From JALZDI01 sp965653225 (GTDB lineage: Bacteria; Actinomycetota; Actinomycetes; Propionibacteriales; Nocardioidaceae), in the NCBI GenBank assembly GCA_965653225.1, contig CBFGZI010000131.1, forward strand, positions 1-10,182: DNA of 10,182 nt, in the 5' to 3' direction. The notes below the pieces were generated by a model. The model was not told the origin of the DNA and did not search any database. It worked only from the letters and a program-made list of their open reading frames with translations. How positions within the stretch are numbered: the first letter of the stretch is position 1; every line of letters begins with the position of its first letter. Positions 4,501 through 10,182 of this stretch are shown here, one piece after another. Made by a program: the position numbers and the translations under genes.

Positions 4501-6141
4501 GTGACTGATCCGACCCCACCGCGCGGCGACGCCGCAGCCGAGGCCGGCGACTCAGGAGAGCTCGGTCCGCACTGGCAGCGCCTGGTCGACGACCTGCCCG
4601 CCAACCAGCGGGCGTGGCTCACCGCCAGCCGGCCGGTCACGCTGCACGAGAGCACGGCGATCGTGGCCGTGCCCGACGACTTCACCCGTTCCCAGCTGGA
4701 GAGCCGGCTGCGACCCCGGCTCGAGCATGTGCTCAGCGAGTCGCTGGGCCGGTCCGTCCACCTCGCGGTGACCGTGGACCCGACCCTCCCCAACGACGGG
4801 GTCGACCAGCTCGACCACTACCCCGGATCCGACCGCGCCGGAGGCTACGGCGGCGCCCACGACGGTCTCCCCGGTGCCGGCGACCCTTCATCCACAGATA
4901 ACTCCACAGATCCACATGGTGATTTGTCGACAAGTCTTCCTGTGGATATGTCGGTGCTGGAGCGAGAGCGCAGCGCGATGGGCACCGCCCCGCGGCCGGA
5001 CGACTTCGGTGCGCCCCCGTTCGCCGGCACCGGAGAGGGCCCCAGCCCGAGCGTGCCCGGGCCACCCACTCCGTCCACGGGAACGCCGACCCAGGCCGTC
5101 GCCGAGACCCGGCTCAACCCCAAGTACCTGTTCGAGTCGTTCGTCATCGGCGCGTCCAACCGGTTCGCGCACGCGGCCGCGGTCGCGGTCGCGGAGGCTC
5201 CCGGCCGGGCGTACAACCCGCTGCTGATCTACGGCGACTCCGGGCTGGGCAAGACCCACATGCTGCACGCGATCGGCCACTACGTGCGCAACCTCTTCGC
5301 CGGCGCCCGGGTGCGCTACGTGTCCAGCGAGGAGTTCACCAACGACTTCATCAACGCCATCCGCGACGACCGGGCCGCGTCCTTCCAGCGCCGCTACCGC
5401 GACGTCGACGTGCTCCTCATCGACGACATCCAGTTCCTCGAGGGCAAGATCCAGACCCAGGAGGAGTTCTTCCACACGTTCAACACGCTGCACAACGCCA
5501 ACAAGCAGATCGTGATCACCTCCGACCGGCCGCCCAAGCGGCTCGAGGCGCTGGAGAACCGCCTCCGCAACCGGTTCGAGTGGGGCCTGATCACCGACGT
5601 GCAGCCGCCCGACCTCGAGACCCGGATCGCGATCCTGCGCAAGAAGGCCGCCACCGAGCGGCTGACCGCGCCGCCGGAGGTGCTGGAGTTCATCGCCAGC
5701 AAGATCCAGACCAACATCCGCGAGCTCGAGGGCGCGCTGATCCGGGTGACCGCGTTCGCCAGCCTCAACCGCCAGGACGTCGACCTGACCCTGGCCGAGA
5801 TCGTGCTCAAGGACCTCATCCCCGAGGGTGGCGAGCCCGAGATCACCGCCGGGGTGATCATCGCGCAGACCTCGGCCTACTTCGGGCTGTCCATCGACGA
5901 CCTGTGCGGAGCGAGCCGCAGCCGGCTGCTGGTCACCGCCCGCCAGATCGCGATGTACCTGTGCCGCGAGCTCACCGAGCTGAGCCTGCCCAAGATCGGC
6001 CAGCAGTTCGGCGGCCGCGACCACACCACGGTGATGCACGCCGACCGCAAGATCCGCCAGCTGATGGCCGAGCGGCGCAGCGTCTACAACCAGGTGACCG
6101 AGCTGACCAACCGCATCAAGCAGCAGGCACGCCAGTCGTGA
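4501..6141 (+). CDS. dnaA: DnaA, chromosomal replication initiator
   Basis: DnaA binds oriC as ATP-DnaA, opens the duplex and helps load the helicase. The 546-residue product starts at GTG 4501 behind GGGAG. Domain I is about 20-93 (LGPHWQRLVDDL onward). Domain II, about 95-203, is a long Pro/Gly/Asp/Ser linker. The AAA+ domain III starts at LNPKYLFESFV (205-215), with Walker A GDSGLGKT (245-252), Walker B LLIDDI (305-310), sensor 1 ITSDRP (339-344), arginine finger R358 in LRNRFEWGL and sensor 2 R407. Domain IV ends with the DNA-binding signature GGRDHTTVMHADRKI (504-518). Codons 130-151 of the linker are unusually AT-rich and contain DnaA-box-like motifs. An in-frame open extension to 4192 is rejected as start because it would cover the promoter and boxes. 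Confidence 0.98.
   Translation: MTDPTPPRGDAAAEAGDSGELGPHWQRLVDDLPANQRAWLTASRPVTLHESTAIVAVPDDFTRSQLESRLRPRLEHVLSESLGRSVHLAVTVDPTLPNDGVDQLDHYPGSDRAGGYGGAHDGLPGAGDPSSTDNSTDPHGDLSTSLPVDMSVLERERSAMGTAPRPDDFGAPPFAGTGEGPSPSVPGPPTPSTGTPTQAVAETRLNPKYLFESFVIGASNRFAHAAAVAVAEAPGRAYNPLLIYGDSGLGKTHMLHAIGHYVRNLFAGARVRYVSSEEFTNDFINAIRDDRAASFQRRYRDVDVLLIDDIQFLEGKIQTQEEFFHTFNTLHNANKQIVITSDRPPKRLEALENRLRNRFEWGLITDVQPPDLETRIAILRKKAATERLTAPPEVLEFIASKIQTNIRELEGALIRVTAFASLNRQDVDLTLAEIVLKDLIPEGGEPEITAGVIIAQTSAYFGLSIDDLCGASRSRLLVTARQIAMYLCRELTELSLPKIGQQFGGRDHTTVMHADRKIRQLMAERRSVYNQVTELTNRIKQQARQS
4888..4953. promoter_or_regulatory. DnaA-box-like cluster inside the dnaA linker codons, with composite element copy B
   Basis: TCATCCACA (4888-4896) and, on the minus strand, ATATCCACA (4949-4941) differ from TTATCCACA at one base each. 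AGATCCACA (4908-4916) differs at two. TTGTCGACAA (4924-4933) contains a one-mismatch box in each orientation. TTGTCGACAA, 7 nt, TGTGGAT, 2 nt and GTCG (4924-4953) repeats the architecture seen at 613-642. Counted by hand, 27 of the 62 bases in 4888-4949 are G or C (about 44 percent), in a gene that is otherwise strongly GC-rich. Function as a DnaA-binding cluster is inferred. Confidence 0.5.
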
Positions 6142-6197
6142 CCGTCCGTCACCACACGACTACGCGACTTACAACGGCGTCACCCGTCCCCACATGC

Positions 6198-6206
6198 TGT
6201 GGATAC
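6198..6206 (-). promoter_or_regulatory. DnaA box, one mismatch, in oriC
   Basis: TGTGGATAC is GTATCCACA on the minus strand, one base from TTATCCACA. Two weaker TGTGGAA fragments follow at 6210 and 6218, spaced 12 and 8 bp apart. Confidence 0.55.
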
Positions 6207-6241
6207 CCCTGTGGAACTGTGGAATCTGAACGGGGACGGGC

Positions 6242-6250
6242 TGTGGACAA
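6242..6250 (-). promoter_or_regulatory. DnaA box, perfect TTGTCCACA, in oriC
   Basis: TGTGGACAA on the plus strand is an exact reverse-complement match to the actinobacterial consensus DnaA box. It is the only perfect one between dnaA and dnaN. Confidence 0.85.
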
Positions 6251-6365
6251 CCGGTGGACGCCGCACACAGCCAACGCCGCCGTCCACCACGACACCACCG
6301 CGAACGCGGACGCCTCCACAGGCGATGTGCACGGCAAAAGCACCGCTGACCAGCGCGAACGGCGG

Positions 6366-6374
6366 TTGTGCACA
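6366..6374 (+). promoter_or_regulatory. DnaA box, one mismatch, in oriC
   Basis: TTGTGCACA differs from TTGTCCACA only at the fifth base. Its centre TGTGCACA is palindromic, so the site could be read from either strand. Confidence 0.45.
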
Positions 6375-6544
6375 GCGTCCACCGACGCTATGCCCCCGGT
6401 GAGACTTACATGTACGGATCACCCCGTGAACTTCTCCCGGCCGACCACCCTGGGGAAAACCACAGCAGCCCGTCGTGACCCAGGTCACCATCGGGCCTTA
6501 ACCCACAGCAGTCGACCGGCCGGCGACCTGGTCCCGACCGTCGT

Positions 6545-6553
6545 TTGTCCCCA
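6545..6553 (+). promoter_or_regulatory. DnaA box, one mismatch, in oriC
   Basis: TTGTCCCCA differs from TTGTCCACA at the seventh base only. It is the box candidate nearest to dnaN. Confidence 0.4.
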
Positions 6554-6620
6554 CGTCCGCGTGCTGGCGAGCGGCGGCCGCGTGGTCGTGGCGGCACACA
6601 CACCGGGAGCGCTCCCCACC

Positions 6621-6697
6621 GATTCCCCGGCTTCCGCGGATTCCCTGGATTCGCCGCACCGCCTCTACGCCTGCGGCGAGCCACGTGGCAGGATTCC
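6621..6697 (+). repeat. GATTCC-type direct repeats on the dnaN side of oriC
   Basis: GATTCCC occurs at 6621-6627 and 6639-6645, GGATTCG at 6647-6653 and GGATTCC at 6691-6697; GGCTTCCG at 6629-6636 is a further degenerate copy. The spacing is irregular (18, 9 and 43 bp between starts of the motif). They lie in the dnaN leader, and no known protein is assigned to them. Confidence 0.4.
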
Positions 6698-6789
6698 GCC
6701 CAGGGTCGAAACGCAGGTGTGTCATTCGGCCGCTCGACCAGGGGGCCACAGCCCCGTTCCGTCGCGCGCAGACCAGGAGGCTGTCAGTC

Positions 6790-7932
6790 GTGAAGTTCCG
6801 CGTTGAGCGCGACGTACTCGCCGAGGCCGTCGCCTGGGCCGCGCACAGTCTTCCGGTCCGTCCCAGCGTGCCGGTGCTGGCCGGCCTGCTGGTCGAGACC
6901 TCCGACCAGGGCCTGGTGCTGTCCGGTTTCGACTACGAGACCTCCGCCCGGGTCACGGTGCCGGCCGAGGTGGCCGACGAGGGCCGGGCGCTGGTGTCGG
7001 GCCGGCTGCTGGCCGACATCTGCCGCAGCCTGCCGGGCAAGCCGGTCGAGCTGGCCACCGACGGGGCCAAGGTGTCGCTGACCTGTGGCAGCGCGCGGTT
7101 CAGCCTGCAGACGCTGCCCGTCGACGACTACCCCACGCTGCCGGACATGCCGACCGCGTCCGGCACCGTCTCCAGCGGCGCGTTCGCCGCGGCGGTCAGC
7201 CAGGCCGTCACCGCCGCCGGCCGCGACGACATGCTCCCCGTGCTGACCGGCGTACGGCTGGAGATCGACGGCTCCTCGATCGCGCTGATGGCCACCGACC
7301 GCTACCGGCTCAGCCTGCGCGAGCTGGAGTGGAATCCCGGCCAGCCCGACCTCACCGCGACCGCGCTGGTCCCGGCGCGGGTGCTGGCCGACACCGCCAA
7401 GGCGCTCAACGCCGGCACCGACGTGACCATCGCGCTGGCCTCCGGCGGCGCGGGCGAGGGCATCATCGGCTTCGAGGGGCAGACCGGCGGAGGCAGCCGG
7501 CGCACCACCACCCGGCTGCTCGACGGGGAGTTCCCCAAGGTCCGGTCGCTGTTCCCGAGCGAGTCGACCACGATCGCGCGCGTACACACGGCGGCGTTGA
7601 TCGAGGCGGTCAAGCGCGTGTCCCTGGTCGCCGAGCGCAACACCCCGGTGCGGCTCAGCTTCAGCGACGGCGTGGTCACCCTCGAGGCCGGCAGCGGCGA
7701 CGAGGCACAGGCGTCGGAGTCGCTGGAGGCCACCGTCGACGGCGACGACATCGCGATCGGCTTCAACCCCGGCTACCTGCTCGACGGTCTCGGGGCGATC
7801 GATGCCCCGGTCGCGCATCTGGCGTTCACCCAGCCGACGCGTCCGGCCGCCCTGGCCGGCGCACCCGACCTCGAGAACAACCCCGACCTCGACTTCCGCT
7901 ACCTGCTCATGCCGGTGCGGCTGCAGGGCTGA
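6790..7932 (+). CDS. dnaN: DnaN, DNA polymerase III beta sliding clamp
   Basis: The clamp forms a ring dimer around DNA and tethers polymerase III and repair proteins. The 380-residue product has the normal length for three clamp folds, roughly 1-120, 130-250 and 255-380. Recognisable segments are VKFRVERDVLAEAVAWA at the N-terminus, FSLQTLPVDDYPTLP (104-118), ATDRYRLS in the second domain, LLDGEFPKVRSLFP before the third, and the C-terminal RYLLMPVRLQG, whose MPVRL lines the partner-binding pocket. The GTG start at 6790 follows AGGAGG by nine bases and removes a 35-residue upstream extension that lies in oriC. It is the first gene after the origin. Confidence 0.97.
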   Translation: MKFRVERDVLAEAVAWAAHSLPVRPSVPVLAGLLVETSDQGLVLSGFDYETSARVTVPAEVADEGRALVSGRLLADICRSLPGKPVELATDGAKVSLTCGSARFSLQTLPVDDYPTLPDMPTASGTVSSGAFAAAVSQAVTAAGRDDMLPVLTGVRLEIDGSSIALMATDRYRLSLRELEWNPGQPDLTATALVPARVLADTAKALNAGTDVTIALASGGAGEGIIGFEGQTGGGSRRTTTRLLDGEFPKVRSLFPSESTTIARVHTAALIEAVKRVSLVAERNTPVRLSFSDGVVTLEAGSGDEAQASESLEATVDGDDIAIGFNPGYLLDGLGAIDAPVAHLAFTQPTRPAALAGAPDLENNPDLDFRYLLMPVRLQG

Positions 7933-7956
7933 CCCGAAGACGCCATCGGCCGGTGG

Positions 7957-7984
7957 TTGCCCTTTGCGGCGGCCCTCGTACGGT
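7957..7984 (+). promoter_or_regulatory. Possible promoter upstream of gnd
   Basis: TTGCCC (7957-7962), a 16-bp spacer and TACGGT (7979-7984) lie in the 91-bp dnaN-gnd gap, about 40 bp before the gnd ATG. The match is only moderate; gnd could equally be read from dnaN transcripts. Confidence 0.35.
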
Positions 7985-8023
7985 GACCGGTAAGGCGACA
8001 CGTCGAACCCGGAGGGAGCCTCC

Positions 8024-8914
8024 ATGGACATCGGTCTCGTCGGTCTCGGCAGGATGGGCGGCAACATGCGCGAGCGGCTGCGCCGCGCCGGCCACACCGT
8101 CGTCGGCTACTCGACTCACCCCGACGGGCGCGACGTCGACTCCCTGGAGGAGCTGGTCAAGCAGCTGCCCGCGCCCCGGGTGGTGTGGGTGATGGTGCCT
8201 TCGGGTGAACCGACCCGGCAGGTGATCCACGACGTGGCCGACCTGCTCGAGCGCGGCGACGTGGTCGTCGACGGAGGCAACTCCCGCTGGACCGACGACC
8301 AGGAGCACGCCGCGACGCTCGCCGAGCGCGGCATCGGCTACGTCGACTGCGGCGTGTCCGGTGGCGTGTGGGGCCTGGAGAACGGCTACGGCCTGATGTG
8401 CGGCGGCGACGCAGACGACGTCGCGAAGGTGCAACCGGCGTTCGACGCGCTCAAGCCAGAAGGCGAGTCCGGGTTCGTGCACGCCGGCAAGGTCGGCGCC
8501 GGCCACTTCGCCAAGATGGTCCACAACGGCATCGAGTACGCCGTCATGCAGGCCTACGCCGAGGGCTGGGAGCTGCTCGAGGCCGCCCACGAGGTCGACA
8601 ACGTCCCCGAGGTGCTCAAGTCGTGGCGCCAGGGCACGGTGATCCGGTCGTGGCTGCTCGACCTGCTGGTGGCGGCGCTGGAGGACGACGAGCACCTGAC
8701 CAAGATCGCCGGCTACGCCGAGGACTCCGGCGAGGGCCGCTGGACCGTCGAGGCGGCGATCCAGCACGCCGTACCCGCCCCCGCGATCGCCTCGGCGCTG
8801 TTCGCCCGGTTCGCCTCACGTCAGGACGACTCGCCGGCGATGAAGGCGGTCGCCGCGATGCGCAACCAGTTCGGCGGTCACGCGGTCAAGGCCGGTCCCC
8901 CACACGGGTCCTGA
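8024..8914 (+). CDS. gnd: 6-phosphogluconate dehydrogenase, decarboxylating, short (GndA/YqeC-like) type
   Basis: The enzyme oxidises and decarboxylates 6-phosphogluconate to ribulose 5-phosphate in the pentose phosphate pathway. At 296 residues it belongs to the short form (about 300 aa) rather than the 470-residue E. coli Gnd. Seen are the Rossmann loop GLGRMGG (7-13), VDGGNS (82-87), the substrate loop GVSGGVWGLENGYG (110-123), and the catalytic segment KMVHNGIEYAVMQAYAEGW with Lys165 and Glu171. GRWT (238-241) and RNQFGGHAV (280-288) are typical of the short class. That class includes NAD-preferring members, but residues after strand 2 (GYSTHP) do not settle cofactor choice here. ATG 8024 follows GGAGGG. 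It lies between dnaN and recF, as in many actinobacteria. Confidence 0.93.
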   Translation: MDIGLVGLGRMGGNMRERLRRAGHTVVGYSTHPDGRDVDSLEELVKQLPAPRVVWVMVPSGEPTRQVIHDVADLLERGDVVVDGGNSRWTDDQEHAATLAERGIGYVDCGVSGGVWGLENGYGLMCGGDADDVAKVQPAFDALKPEGESGFVHAGKVGAGHFAKMVHNGIEYAVMQAYAEGWELLEAAHEVDNVPEVLKSWRQGTVIRSWLLDLLVAALEDDEHLTKIAGYAEDSGEGRWTVEAAIQHAVPAPAIASALFARFASRQDDSPAMKAVAAMRNQFGGHAVKAGPPHGS

Positions 8915-8928
8915 CCCAGGGCCGCGCG

Positions 8929-10098
8929 GTGCACGTCTCCCACCTGTCCCTGCTCGACTTCCGGTCCTACTCCGCGGCCGAGGTGCCGCTCGAGCCGGGG
9001 GTGACCGCGTTCGTGGGCCCCAACGGGCAGGGCAAGACCAACCTGGTGGAGGCGGTCGACTACGTCGCCAACCTGCGCTCGCACCGCGTCTCCAGCGACC
9101 AGCCGCTGGTGCGGATGGGCGCCGAGCGGGCGATCGTCCGGGTGGCGGCCGTGCGCGACGACCGGCAGGCCCTGGCCGAGCTCGAGATCACGCCCGGCAA
9201 GGCGAACCGGGCGCGGCTCAACCGCAGCCCGCTCCCCCGTACCCGCGAGCTGCTCGGCCTGGTCCGCACGGTGTTGTTCTCCCCCGACGACCAGACCCTG
9301 GTGAAGGGCGACCCGACCGAGCGGCGCCGGTTCCTCGACGAGCTGCTGGTGTCCAGGGCGCCCCGCTACGCGGGTGTGCGGCAGGACTACGACCGCGTCC
9401 TGAAGCAGCGCAACTCGCTGCTGAAGTCCGCAGGCGCTGCGCGGCGGTCCGGCGGCGGGTCGGGCCAGCTGCGCACGCTGGAGGCGTGGGACGAGCACCT
9501 CGCGCGAACCGGCTCGGAGCTGCTGGCCGGACGGCTCGCGCTGGTCGAGGCGCTGCGCCCGCACGTGGCGAAGGCGTACGCCGAGGTGGCCCAGGGAGTG
9601 ACACAGGGCACGGACCAGCCGTCCCCGGGCTCCGCGCGCACCGAGGCTGCCATCGCCTACAAGCCGTCGTTCGCGCTGCCGGAGGACGGTTCGTCGCGGG
9701 ACGTGCTGGCCGAGGCGCTGCTGGCCGAGGTGGCCGAGCGGCGCAGCGAGGAGCTCGACCGGGGGATCTCCTTGGTGGGGCCGCATCGCGACGACCTGGT
9801 GCTGTCGATCGGTCCGCTGCCGGCGAGGGGCTACGCCAGCCAGGGCGAGTCGTGGTCGTTCGCTCTCGCCCTGCGGCTGGGGTCGTTCGACCTGCTGCGG
9901 GCTGACGGTGACGACCCGGTGCTGATCCTCGACGACGTGTTCTCCGAGCTCGACAGCTTCCGGCGCGCGCGACTGGCCGAGCTGGTGTCCGGTGCCGAGC
10001 AGGTGCTGGTCACGGCGGCGGTGCCCGAGGATGTGCCCTCTGTCCTGTCCGGAGCGCGGTTCGACGTGCTCGAGGGTGAGGTACGCCGTGCCCGCTGA
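8929..10098 (+). CDS. recF: RecF, DNA replication and repair SMC-like ATPase
   Basis: RecF helps load RecA at single-stranded gaps, with RecO and RecR. The 389-residue product shows Walker A GPNGQGKTN (30-38), the region LFSPDDQTLVKGDPTERRRFLDE (117-139), the ABC-type signature ASQGESWS (303-310) and Walker B VLILDDVFSELD (331-342). A Ser/Gly-rich linker (173-179) and a Gln/Thr/Ser-rich stretch (222-238) interrupt the central arm. The start GTG 8929 is 14 bp after gnd and begins with the family-typical HLSLLDFRSY. The upstream AGGG is a weak ribosome-binding site, so coupling to gnd is plausible. Its end overlaps the next gene by 11 bp. Confidence 0.95.
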   Translation: MHVSHLSLLDFRSYSAAEVPLEPGVTAFVGPNGQGKTNLVEAVDYVANLRSHRVSSDQPLVRMGAERAIVRVAAVRDDRQALAELEITPGKANRARLNRSPLPRTRELLGLVRTVLFSPDDQTLVKGDPTERRRFLDELLVSRAPRYAGVRQDYDRVLKQRNSLLKSAGAARRSGGGSGQLRTLEAWDEHLARTGSELLAGRLALVEALRPHVAKAYAEVAQGVTQGTDQPSPGSARTEAAIAYKPSFALPEDGSSRDVLAEALLAEVAERRSEELDRGISLVGPHRDDLVLSIGPLPARGYASQGESWSFALALRLGSFDLLRADGDDPVLILDDVFSELDSFRRARLAELVSGAEQVLVTAAVPEDVPSVLSGARFDVLEGEVRRAR

Positions 10099-10182
10099 TC
10101 CTGACTCCCCGCGCGCGTCCGAGTCCGGTGAGCCTGTTGCCGCCGGCTCCGACAGGGCCGACAGCCTCGACGTGCCCGAGCA
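10088..10182 (+). CDS. N-terminus of the next gene, probably DUF721/DciA family; truncated by the window
   Basis: GTG 10088 overlaps the recF end by 11 bp and is preceded by GAGGTACGCC, a reasonable ribosome-binding site. The frame is open for 31 codons to the edge. The residues are Pro/Ala/Ser/Asp/Glu-rich with no domain yet visible. The assignment comes only from the usual actinobacterial order recF-DUF721-gyrB; DUF721 proteins are related to the helicase-loader DciA. Confidence 0.5.
   Translation, partial: MPADPDSPRASESGEPVAAGSDRADSLDVPE

Larger units (their letters stand above)
6142..6789. other. oriC: oriC: dnaA-dnaN intergenic region
   Basis: This non-coding 648-bp stretch between dnaA and dnaN is the standard actinobacterial origin position. 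One perfect DnaA box is present (6242-6250), with one-mismatch boxes at 6198-6206 (GTATCCACA in reverse), 6366-6374 (TTGTGCACA) and 6545-6553 (TTGTCCCCA), and two-mismatch candidates at 6451-6459 and 6499-6507. Many further TCCAC/GTGGA fragments occur between 6195 and 6390. I could not point to a clear AT-rich unwinding element. The dnaN-proximal part holds GATTCC repeats (6621-6697), the palindrome GCCACGTGGC (6680-6689) and a small GGGGC/GCCCC hairpin (6742-6755). Open frames crossing this region look like non-coding translations. Confidence 0.85.

Noticed and set aside
4888..6039. A 383-codon minus-strand open frame antisense to dnaA.
   Set aside because: It mirrors the conserved AAA+ coding sequence of dnaA and shows no family motif of its own.
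6742..6755. GGGGC/GCCCC hairpin before dnaN as a riboswitch or terminator.
   Set aside because: Five pairs and a 4-nt loop without a T-run are too weak to support either call.
6149..6784. Several open frames inside the dnaA-dnaN region.
   Set aside because: They overlap DnaA boxes and repeats, have no ribosome-binding site or family signature, and fall at the standard oriC position.
6784..8097. A 437-codon minus-strand open frame opposite dnaN.
   Set aside because: It is a shadow of dnaN codons, Gln/Arg/Gly-rich with no recognisable domain.
1..10182. Mobile elements, CRISPR, tRNA genes or defence systems.
   Set aside because: Every gene outside the two partial edge genes is recognisable core chromosome; no terminal inverted repeats, transposase, spacer array or cloverleaf was seen.

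Overview
The window is the replication-origin neighbourhood of a high-GC actinobacterium. The gene order (parA)-rsmG-jag-yidC-yidD-rnpA-rpmH on the minus strand, diverging from dnaA-oriC-dnaN-gnd-recF-(DUF721/DciA) on the plus strand, is the classical Actinomycetota arrangement. GTG starts dominate and codon third positions are almost all G or C. A gnd gene between dnaN and recF fits Streptomyces, Nocardioidaceae and relatives. I lean to Nocardioidaceae or another Propionibacteriales member, but this is inference from gene order only.

Left arm (1-3887, minus strand). A compact operon starts from a good promoter near 4040-4069 and reads leftward: rpmH (L34), rnpA (RNase P protein), yidD, yidC (membrane insertase), jag/khpB (KH-R3H RNA-binding protein), rsmG (16S rRNA m7G methyltransferase) and the 5' part of a gene that by position should be parA. 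Spacing is tight: rnpA/yidD overlap by 4 bp (ATGA), yidD/yidC abut (TGAGTG), and rsmG and the parA start are 3 bp apart. Only yidC-jag has a longer gap (101 bp), and it holds inverted repeats. The partial parA frame has no entry among complete ORFs because it runs off the left edge, but it is open for 237 codons. It encodes a long low-complexity acidic/Ser/Pro/Gly extension and no ATPase domain inside the window. Two perfect parS cores lie inside coding sequence, at codons 39-43 of this gene and codons 5-9 of rsmG, and both read Val-Ser-Arg-Glu-Thr.

Centre (3888-6789). The 613-bp rpmH-dnaA intergenic region holds divergent promoters and four DnaA-box matches. dnaA (546 aa) is complete. The 648-bp dnaA-dnaN region is the expected oriC, with one perfect and several degenerate DnaA boxes. 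An additional AT-rich patch with DnaA-box-like motifs is embedded in the part of dnaA that codes for the domain II linker.

Right arm (6790-10182). dnaN (sliding clamp), a short-type gnd (6-phosphogluconate dehydrogenase), recF and the first 31 codons of the next gene (probably the DUF721/DciA family) all read rightward.

Most of the gene content is ordinary core chromosome. The unusual signals are in the DNA overlaid on the genes. A spaced composite motif, TTGTCGACAA-N7-TGTGGAT-N2-GTCG, occurs twice: once in the 5' end of the parA-position gene beside parS, and once in the dnaA linker. A GC-only inverted repeat abuts the rsmG parS site. The putative ParA has an extremely long repeat-bearing N-terminus.
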